Shown here piece after piece: positions 5,162 through 9,853 of a stretch of DNA of 9,853 bases (positions within the stretch are counted from its first letter, which is position 1; every line of letters begins with the position of its first letter). Location of the stretch: positions 1 through 9,853 of the forward strand of contig CAIXHI010000493.1 in the NCBI GenBank assembly GCA_903919215.1, in the 5' to 3' direction. The notes beneath the pieces were generated by a model. That model was not told the DNA's origin, did no database searches, and saw only the letters and a list, made by a program, of their open reading frames with translations. A program made the position numbers and the translations under genes. Source of the stretch: an uncultured Acidimicrobiaceae bacterium. GTDB taxonomy: Bacteria; Actinomycetota; Acidimicrobiia; Acidimicrobiales; Ilumatobacteraceae.

Positions 5162-6748
5162 TCAGGCCTCTTCGGCCGGAGCTTCGACGACAGCGGGGGT
5201 CTCGACAACGGCCGCTTCGACTTCGACCACAGCTTCGACCACAACCTCGGCCACAGCTTCGGCGACGGCGGGGGTCTCGACGACAGCCGCTTCGACTTCG
5301 ACCACAGCTTCGACCACAACCTCGGCCACAGCTTCGGCGACGGCGGGGGTCTCGACAACAGCCGCTTCGGCGGGAGCAGCAGGCGTTACGGCGGGCTTCG
5401 GTGTCGGCGGCTTGGGTGCCGGCTTGGCCGCAGCCTTGGTCGGGGCGGTCGGGCGCGTCGGACGGAGCGGCTTGGGCTGCGCCTTGGCATCGATATCCAC
5501 ACCGAACAGCGCAGCCACCTGCGGGAGCAACGAGCCGACGCGCTTGACCGTGGCCAGCAGTTCATCGTTCACCTGAGCCGGCTTTGCGGTCGGAGTGACC
5601 TGGCTACGAATCGGGCTGAAGGCCACAGCTTCGAGGACTGCGGCCCAACGGTCGGGCAGGGCATCGGTGGCGAGGCTGCCGGTTGCAGCAGCGGCCAGGC
5701 GCGCCGCGATTTCGGCGGGGAAGCGCACGCCGGCCTTGGGCGGCTGCGACGACAGCTTGAGCGCACGCACCACGCGACCCACCGTGATTGCAGCGTCGAT
5801 GTCCTCGAACCACAGCGCGAGTTCCTTCTCCTGCTTGGTGACCAACGCCTCCTTGAGGCGAGTGGCGACTTCACGGGTGGCTTCGTCGCGGGCGACCATC
5901 GGGTCGTCGGCACCGACCACGACGCTGCGCAGATCGCGCAGATCGAGCTCGTCGAGGTCGGCGAGTGCGGCATCGGCACGGTCGAGCCATTCGGCAACGC
6001 GCAGCTTGGGGAGCAACTGCTCGGCGATCGCCAGCAAGCCTGCAGCCGGAATCTCTTCCTTGCCCTCGGCCTTCAACTGGGCATTCTGCTCGTTCACGGC
6101 CTGGCGCACGGCGGGCAGGCCACCTGCGAGGGCGCGCTCGGCAACGGCCTTCTGAGCCTCTGTGAGATCGGCCACCACGGCGTTGCGGTGTGCACGGCCG
6201 GGCTTGAGCCGCTTGGCCTTCGGACGCTGCGGCAGTTCCGGCGGGGTCTCGAAGCGGGGGCGACGGTCGCCGCCCTCGCGGCGCGGGCCGCGGTCTGATC
6301 CGGGTGCTCCGGGGGCGCCATCACGACGCGGGCGACGGTCGCCACCAGGGCCACGATCGGCTCCCGGTGCGCCTTCGCGGCGCGGGCCGCGGTCGCCACC
6401 GGGGGCGCCATCACGGCGCGGGCGACGGTCGCCACCGGGGCCACGATCACGATCGCTGCGCTCGCGACGAGCGAGTTGCTGCGTCACTTCTTCAAAGGGC
6501 TTCTCGCTGGGAATCAACTCGAGCAGACCGCCCTTGTCGGACTTCAGCTTGGAGGACGCCACGGCCAGGATCGTGATGCCGTCCATCTCGTATTCGGCGT
6601 CTGCCTTCAACACGAGGCCGATCGAGGCTCCCGTGGGAAGCAGCGCGCCGTCGAGCACGCCTTTGGGTTTCTGGGCACCTGCAGCTCGCCAGGTCCACGT
6701 GCCGTCGGGGCGCGCACTGGTGAGCTCGATTTCGATCCTGCGGGACAT
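5162..6748 (-). CDS. 528-aa multi-domain protein with RGD-rich linker and Ala/Val/Glu repeats, unknown function
   Basis: No recognised family. Residues 1-80 look beta-rich (MSRRIEIELT...GTWTWRAAG...GALLPTGASIGLVLKAD...GITILAV), compatible with an OB/KOW-like barrel. Residues 95-166 are an Arg/Gly/Asp/Pro linker built of repeated DRGPGGDRRPRRDGAPG-type units, like RG-rich RNA-binding tails. Residues 188-420 are largely helical, with a notable run (LADLDELDLRDLRSVVVGADDPMVARDE, as 263-290) and few aromatics. Residues 422-458 are a Lys/Pro/Ala linker. Residues 462-528 are an acidic tail of two full and one partial 25-residue Ala/Val/Glu repeats. The barrel plus RG linker suggests nucleic-acid, probably RNA or ribosome, association; this is inference. 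ATG 6748 has GGAG 4 nt upstream (6753-6756). It is divergent from the carbonic anhydrase-like gene and convergent with the acetyltransferase. Confidence 0.75.
   Translation of the reverse strand: MSRRIEIELTSARPDGTWTWRAAGAQKPKGVLDGALLPTGASIGLVLKADAEYEMDGITILAVASSKLKSDKGGLLELIPSEKPFEEVTQQLARRERSDRDRGPGGDRRPRRDGAPGGDRGPRREGAPGADRGPGGDRRPRRDGAPGAPGSDRGPRREGGDRRPRFETPPELPQRPKAKRLKPGRAHRNAVVADLTEAQKAVAERALAGGLPAVRQAVNEQNAQLKAEGKEEIPAAGLLAIAEQLLPKLRVAEWLDRADAALADLDELDLRDLRSVVVGADDPMVARDEATREVATRLKEALVTKQEKELALWFEDIDAAITVGRVVRALKLSSQPPKAGVRFPAEIAARLAAAATGSLATDALPDRWAAVLEAVAFSPIRSQVTPTAKPAQVNDELLATVKRVGSLLPQVAALFGVDIDAKAQPKPLRPTRPTAPTKAAAKPAPKPPTPKPAVTPAAPAEAAVVETPAVAEAVAEVVVEAVVEVEAAVVETPAVAEAVAEVVVEAVVEVEAAVVETPAVVEAPAEEA
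5193..5369. repeat. 75-bp tandem repeats in the 3' end of the 528-aa gene
   Basis: Two full units (5193-5267 and 5268-5342) and about 27 bp of a third (5343-5369), each opening with GCGGGGGTCTCGAC. The units are near-identical; I see differences at only a few bases, such as GACAACGG, GACGACAG and GACAACAG after the opening. The period of 75 keeps frame and encodes the 25-residue Ala/Val/Glu repeat. Each unit also holds internal echoes of GACCACAGCTTC and GCCACAGCTTC. Such identity points to recent slippage or unequal recombination. Confidence 0.9.
6254..6448. repeat. Arg/Gly/Asp-rich coding repeat
   Basis: Codes residues 101-165 of the 528-aa protein. The 17-residue unit DRGPGGDRRPRRDGAPG occurs at 101-117 and again at 131-147 (period 90 bp), each followed by a shorter DRGPRREG unit. 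The second block carries an extra APG plus Ser. It is less uniform at the DNA level than the 75-bp repeats, so probably older. Confidence 0.8.
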
Positions 6749-6752
6749 AGGT

Positions 6753-6756
6753 CTCC
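6753..6756 (-). promoter_or_regulatory. Ribosome-binding site of the 528-aa gene
   Basis: On the minus strand GTGGAG-ACCT-ATG gives a GGAG core 4 nt from the ATG, supporting the start at 6748. A matching -10 box is not clear in the 66-bp divergent gap; CTATAG around 6768-6773 is a weak candidate. Confidence 0.4.
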
Positions 6757-6802
6757 ACGGTATCTGCTATAGAGCACTTCGCTCCACTACGAAGCGGATC
6801 GG

Positions 6803-6808
6803 TACCCT
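6803..6808 (+). promoter_or_regulatory. Predicted -10 box for gamma-CA/prmA operon (leaderless)
   Basis: TACCCT ends 6 nt before the GTG at 6815 and no Shine-Dalgarno sequence is present, matching the leaderless layout at 1997-2002/2009. Just upstream, CTTCG (6777-6781) and CGAAG (6790-6794) form a small inverted repeat that could be an operator within the divergent region; this part is weak. Confidence 0.4.
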
Positions 6809-6814
6809 TCCCTG

Positions 6815-7333
6815 GTGCCTATCTACGCGCTCGGCGAGTTCGTGCCCGACATCCATCCCGATGCTTACGTCCATCCTGATGCGGTGGTGATCGGCAACGT
6901 CACCATTGGTGCCGACAGCTCCATCTGGCCTGGAGCGGTGCTGCGTGGCGACGAAGGATTCATCCGCATCGGTGCCCGAACGAGTATTCAGGACAACTGT
7001 GTGGTGCACACCACGGCGCAGGACGGCACCACCGTGGGCGACGACTGCGTCGTGGGACACTTGGTGCACCTCGAAGGCTGCACGATCGAGAACGGGTGTC
7101 TCATCGGGAATGCCTCGATGGTGTTGCACCGTGCGACGGTGCGCAGCGGTGCGATTGTTGCTGCCAACGCAGTGGTGCTGGACGACACCGAGGTTCCAAC
7201 GGGTGCCCTGGCAGTGGGCACCCCAGCGGTCATCAAGGCCGGGCGCGCCCGCTCGCACATGGCGAGAGAAGGCGCGAAGGTCTACGTCGAGCGGGGTCGT
7301 TCCTATCGAGCCAACCTTCGGCGGATCGACTGA
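6815..7333 (+). CDS. Gamma-class carbonic anhydrase-like left-handed beta-helix protein
   Basis: 172 aa, GTG start. Hexapeptide repeats run through residues 20-140 (IGNVTIGADSSIWPGAVLRGD, VVGHLVHLEGCTIENGCLIGNASMV), forming a left-handed beta-helix, with a C-terminal helix (AGRARSHMAREGAKVYVERGRSY) as in YrdA/gamma-CA proteins, which trimerise. Conserved residues present are Arg44 and Asp46 (LRGD), Gln59 (IQD), and metal ligands His65 (VVH) and His82 (VGH). The third His, normally LHGC five residues after VGH, is Glu87 (LEGC); a nearby His85 is extra. Metal binding is therefore plausible but altered, and CO2 hydration activity is not assured. The length is usual for the family. Its TGA overlaps the prmA ATG (TGATG), so the two are co-translated. 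Alternative name: transferase hexapeptide repeat protein. Confidence 0.88.
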   Translation: MPIYALGEFVPDIHPDAYVHPDAVVIGNVTIGADSSIWPGAVLRGDEGFIRIGARTSIQDNCVVHTTAQDGTTVGDDCVVGHLVHLEGCTIENGCLIGNASMVLHRATVRSGAIVAANAVVLDDTEVPTGALAVGTPAVIKAGRARSHMAREGAKVYVERGRSYRANLRRID

Positions 7334-8130
7334 TGCTCGCGTTTGTGGTCAGCGTTCGACCGGACGATGTGGAAGTCGCCTCGGACGCGTTGTGGGGGCT
7401 CGGCGTCGTCGCCGTTGAGGAGCGTTCTACGGTCGACGGCGGGGTGGAACTGTGGACCTCGCTGGGCGACGTCGATCCGGCCACCATCGAGTGGCCGCAG
7501 CAGTGGCCGTGGCGGCTGGTTGAGATCGACGAAACAGTCGCCGACACCTGGCGCGAGTTCGCGACACCGATCCTCATCGAGCCCGATCTGGTGGTTCGGC
7601 CAGCGTGGGTGGCGTACGACGCTCCGATCGGCGTCACCGTGCTGCACATCGAACCGGGGTCTACGTTCGGTATGGGTGATCACCCCACCACCATCCTGTC
7701 GTTGCGAGCACTGCGCCGACTGATCACCGCCGGTTGTTCGGTGCTCGACGTCGGGTGCGGCTCGGGAGTCCTCGCGATCGGCGCCTGCGTCCTCGGGGCA
7801 GCTACTGCAGTGGGGGTCGACATCGCCCCAGCAGCAGTGCCGGTCACCGAGGCGAACGCTCTCGCGAACGGTGTGGCCGACCGGGTGGCCGTCAGCACCA
7901 CTGATCTCGAAGATGTCCAGGGTGTCTACGACATCGTCGTCGCCAACATCCTCGCCCCGACGCTGATCGCACTGGCGCCCGATCTCCGCCGTGTCGTCGC
8001 TCCAGGGGGCGCACTCGTCATCAGCGGTGTGCTCGCCACTGCTCACGCGCACGTGCTGGAAGCACTCGCACCCTTGCGGGCCGTCGCCACCGATGAGCAG
8101 GACGGTTGGGTCGCAGTCACGCTGCGCTGA
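7333..8130 (+). CDS. prmA: Ribosomal protein L11 methyltransferase
   Basis: 265 aa, slightly shorter than the roughly 290 aa of E. coli PrmA. Residues 1-65 are the small N-terminal L11-recognition domain, somewhat short. Then come the PrmA hallmark VLHIEPGSTFGMGDHPTT (103-120; usual form FGTGxHPTT), the SAM-binding motif I VLDVGCGSGVLAIGA (137-151), the acidic VGVDI (160-164), DIVVANILAPTL (200-211; PrmA 'NIL' motif) and SGVL (231-234). It methylates amino groups of ribosomal protein L11 using S-adenosylmethionine, in the cytosol. The ATG overlaps the upstream stop by one base. The FGMGDHPTT signature separates it from generic class I methyltransferases, so the call is strong. Confidence 0.93.
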   Translation: MLAFVVSVRPDDVEVASDALWGLGVVAVEERSTVDGGVELWTSLGDVDPATIEWPQQWPWRLVEIDETVADTWREFATPILIEPDLVVRPAWVAYDAPIGVTVLHIEPGSTFGMGDHPTTILSLRALRRLITAGCSVLDVGCGSGVLAIGACVLGAATAVGVDIAPAAVPVTEANALANGVADRVAVSTTDLEDVQGVYDIVVANILAPTLIALAPDLRRVVAPGGALVISGVLATAHAHVLEALAPLRAVATDEQDGWVAVTLR

Positions 8131-8139
8131 GAACATCCC

Positions 8140-8169
8140 TCACAGGATCGCGTCTCACAGGATCGCGTC
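8140..8169. repeat. Perfect 15-bp tandem duplication over the sugar-kinase stop codon
   Basis: TCACAGGATCGCGTC occurs at 8140-8154 and immediately again at 8155-8169. On the minus strand this repeats the last four codons and stop of the kinase gene, so the end reads Asp-Ala-Ile-Leu-stop, then the same five codons in frame once more. It lies in the 24-bp gap between convergent genes. Confidence 0.95.
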
Positions 8170-9003
8170 GACCGCAGACCGGTGGGGGATCGAGGGCACG
8201 GCACCGGCCGCAGTAGTGCACAGGGCTCCGGCAGCCGCGGCGAATCGCAGGGCCACCGGGAGTTCATCACCGGCAGCGAGGCGAGCCGCCAAGGCGCCGC
8301 AGAACGAATCGCCGGCGGCCGTGGTGTCGACCGGTGTCACCGAGAATGCAGGGACATGGAGCACACCCTCGGCCGTATGCAAGTCTGCGCCGTCGCCGCC
8401 GCGGGTGACCACCACTGCCTTGGCTCCGAGCGCCAGTAGGTGAGCGGCACCACCCAACAGCTCGACTTCGTGTTCGTTTGGCACGACGATGTCGCAGACT
8501 CGCAGGAGGGCTTCGCTCAGCGGCCGCGCCGGTGCTGGATTCAAGACGGTGAGGGCCCCTGCGGCGCGCGCAACGGTGAGGGCATGTTGCACTGCCTCGA
8601 TCGGCACCTCCAGTTGGGCCAGCACCACGAGCGCGGGAGGGAGCGAGGCGCCGGTGACGGCGGCGTTCGCTCCTGGGACGACGATGATCAAGTTCTCGCC
8701 GCTCGCCGACACACCGATCAGTGCTCTGCCGGTGGGTTCGGAGATTCTCTGCACATGCTGCGCGTCGATACCGTCGGCAGTCATCACCTGCAGCAGGAGC
8801 TCACCTGCGGAGTCGTCACCGACCGCGCCGACGAAGGCCGTGGCAGCACCCGCTCGAGCGGCAGCGACCGCCTGGTTCAAACCTTTCCCACCTGGGTACT
8901 CGGCGTAGTGCGTCCCACTCACCGTCTCGCCCGGTCCGGGCAGACGGTCGACCGTCGCTACCAGATCGAGGTTGGCACTCCCCACCACGCAGACATCGAA
9001 CAT
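8155..9003 (-). CDS. rbsK: Ribokinase / PfkB family sugar kinase
   Basis: 282 aa from the ATG at 9003, the usual ribokinase start context (FDVCVVGSANLDLV). Motifs in order: substrate-binding N-terminus GSANLDLVATVDRLPGPGET (8-27), PfkB signature 1 YPGGKGLNQAVAAARAG (36-52), GENLIIVVPGAN (102-113) as in ribokinases, NPAPA (155-159), NEHE (176-179), and signature 2 with the anion hole and catalytic base DTTAAGDSFCGALA (226-239), base Asp232. It phosphorylates ribose, or a related sugar or nucleoside, at the expense of ATP in the cytosol. GGKGxNQA and NPAPA favour ribokinase over fructokinase or adenosine kinase, but no rbs transport genes are visible. It follows the crotonase gene by 8 bp with its own GAGGA site, so the two form an operon. 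A frame extension upstream to 9255 overlaps the crotonase gene and is not real. The 3' end carries the 15-bp duplication. Confidence 0.92.
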   Translation of the reverse strand: MFDVCVVGSANLDLVATVDRLPGPGETVSGTHYAEYPGGKGLNQAVAAARAGAATAFVGAVGDDSAGELLLQVMTADGIDAQHVQRISEPTGRALIGVSASGENLIIVVPGANAAVTGASLPPALVVLAQLEVPIEAVQHALTVARAAGALTVLNPAPARPLSEALLRVCDIVVPNEHEVELLGGAAHLLALGAKAVVVTRGGDGADLHTAEGVLHVPAFSVTPVDTTAAGDSFCGALAARLAAGDELPVALRFAAAAGALCTTAAGAVPSIPHRSAVDAIL

Positions 9004-9008
9004 GCGCG

Positions 9009-9013
9009 TCCTC
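9009..9013 (-). promoter_or_regulatory. Ribosome-binding site of the sugar-kinase gene
   Basis: On the minus strand, TGAGGACGCGCATG places GAGGA 5 nt before the ATG at 9003, overlapping the crotonase TGA. This decides the kinase start and indicates re-initiation from the upstream gene. Confidence 0.75.
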
Positions 9014-9830
9014 AGACCGTCGGCCGGAACACCGGTGGGCGCTTGTCGATGAAGGCGGCGACCGCTTCCTTGTGCTCTGGGCTCTTCCAGCACTCGGCCA
9101 GCATCGCCTGTTCGCGGCGCTGGATGAGGTGGAAGTCGCTCTCGACCGCGTTGTTGGTGATCAGTTGCTTGGTCATCCGTAGCTGCAGGTCGGCGTTGGC
9201 CGCATAACTGCTGGCGACGGCAAGCGCTGTGGGCAGCAATTCCTCCGGCTCGCACAGACGATCAGCGAGGCCCAGTTGGAAGGCCTCGGCACCACCGATC
9301 ACCCGGCCGGAGAGGAACAGATCGCTGGCGTGGCCGAAGCCGACGCGCGCAGCCAGGAAACGGGTGCTGGCGAGTTCCGGCACCAAGCCCATCTTGATGA
9401 ATCCCATCCCGAACTTGGCGGCTGTGGAGGCGATGATTTGGTCGGCCGGCAGGCACATCGTCACGCCGATACCGATAGCCGCACCATTGACTGCGCACAC
9501 GATCGGCTTGCTGTTGCGCACCAAGGCAACCCAGTCGAGGCCGACTGGCATGCCACCCACCCCACCGGCGGTGTCGTTGCCCGGGTCGACGCCGTCGATG
9601 CGCGACTGGAACGTGTCGGCCATATCGGCGCCGGCGCAGAAGCCGCGGCCAGCGCCGGTCAACACCATCGCTCCGACGGCTGGGTCGAGGTTCGCCTCGT
9701 GAATCGCCTGCGCCTGCTCTTCGGCCATGCGCGGGGTCCACGCGTTGAGCTTTTCGGGCCGATTCATCGTGATGACAGTGATCGGGCCGTCTCTGCCAAC
9801 AGTGATCTGTGTGTACTCCATGAGCGTCAT
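9012..9830 (-). CDS. Enoyl-CoA hydratase/isomerase family protein, delta3-delta2 isomerase-like active site
   Basis: 272 aa crotonase-fold protein. The N-terminal strand ITMNRPEKLNAWTPRM (20-35) and the oxyanion-hole/CoA site GAGRGFCAGADM (59-70) are typical. Aligned to mitochondrial enoyl-CoA hydratase, the two catalytic Glu positions are Thr124 (GIGVT for GGGCE) and Phe144 (FGMGF for FGQPE). The GAAIGIGVTM...FGMGFIKMGLVPELAS stretch instead matches delta3,delta2-enoyl-CoA isomerases (peroxisomal ECI type), whose catalytic Glu falls at Glu152 (VPE). It more likely moves a double bond in unsaturated acyl-CoA beta-oxidation than hydrates it, though another acyl-CoA is possible. The C-terminus AAFIDKRPPVFRP is the usual CoA-covering helix. 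ATG 9830 is used; an internal ATG at 9821 (MEYTQIT) fits the family start equally well. First gene of an operon with the sugar kinase. Confidence 0.9.
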   Translation of the reverse strand: MTLMEYTQITVGRDGPITVITMNRPEKLNAWTPRMAEEQAQAIHEANLDPAVGAMVLTGAGRGFCAGADMADTFQSRIDGVDPGNDTAGGVGGMPVGLDWVALVRNSKPIVCAVNGAAIGIGVTMCLPADQIIASTAAKFGMGFIKMGLVPELASTRFLAARVGFGHASDLFLSGRVIGGAEAFQLGLADRLCEPEELLPTALAVASSYAANADLQLRMTKQLITNNAVESDFHLIQRREQAMLAECWKSPEHKEAVAAFIDKRPPVFRPTV

Positions 9831-9853
9831 CGTGTCACGACGTGGTGAACAGC

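Noticed and set aside
5193..5369. CRISPR-like array
   Set aside because: The repeats abut with no unique spacers, keep reading frame and sit inside a coding sequence.
5148..5576. Thr/Ser/Ala-rich plus-strand frame resembling a surface or mucin-like repeat protein
   Set aside because: It is the antisense reading of the Ala/Val/Glu repeats. The minus-strand protein has a ribosome-binding site and non-repetitive domains, and the stem-loop at 5121-5145 lies just upstream.
4715..6298. A long plus-strand open frame (over 500 codons) rich in Gly/Asp/His/Ser through the repeat region
   Set aside because: It runs antisense to the 528-aa gene and through the acetyltransferase in another frame. It reads repetitive low-complexity sequence created by the 75-bp repeats and high GC, and has no recognisable domain.
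9004..9255. N-terminal extension of the sugar kinase
   Set aside because: It overlaps the crotonase gene, adds no kinase motif, and the ATG at 9003 has a proper ribosome-binding site and the family's standard N-terminus.

Overview
The window is GC-rich, gene-dense bacterial DNA from an actinobacterium. I infer the class Acidimicrobiia (Ilumatobacter-like). The reasons are the alanine/valine/aspartate-rich proteins, ATGA/TGATG start-stop overlaps, TANNNT -10 boxes lying 6-7 nt before the start codon (leaderless mRNAs), a small acidic Cys-motif protein resembling actinobacterial DUF4193, and a double-length ThyX-like protein. The taxonomic call is inference; no rRNA or other marker gene is present. 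I see no mobile element, CRISPR array, tRNA or rRNA. Apart from the unknown repeat protein, this is core, mostly housekeeping sequence.

Layout. (1) 1-740, plus strand: the tail of an unidentified gene, overlapping by ATGA a short protein that resembles the C-terminal lobe of diacylglycerol/YegS-type lipid kinases but lacks the GGDGT part. (2) 762-1958: an M20 peptidase/amidohydrolase of the AbgB/PM20D2 type. (3) 2009-3610: a 533-residue protein with two ThyX-like halves. The thymidylate synthase signature appears split between the halves, the most interesting observation here. (4) 3709-5124: a three-gene operon encoding an acidic Cys4 protein, a 155-aa helical protein and a GNAT acetyltransferase, closed by a perfect 11-bp stem-loop. 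(5) 5162-6748, minus strand: a 528-aa protein with an N-terminal beta-rich domain, an Arg/Gly/Asp repeat linker, a helical domain and a tail of near-identical 25-residue repeats. (6) 6815-8130, plus strand: a gamma-class carbonic anhydrase-like protein overlapping prmA (ribosomal protein L11 methyltransferase). (7) 8155-9830, minus strand: a crotonase-fold enzyme with isomerase-type catalytic residues, followed after 8 bp by a ribokinase-family sugar kinase.

Transcription units converge at 5121-5164 (hairpin) and at 8131-8157 (a 15-bp tandem duplication that repeats the kinase stop codon), and diverge at 6749-6814. The genes do not form one pathway. The local pairs (crotonase plus sugar kinase, gamma-CA plus prmA) are probably co-transcribed because of their spacing rather than an obvious shared function. 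The double ThyX protein and the repeat protein are the best candidates for undescribed biology.
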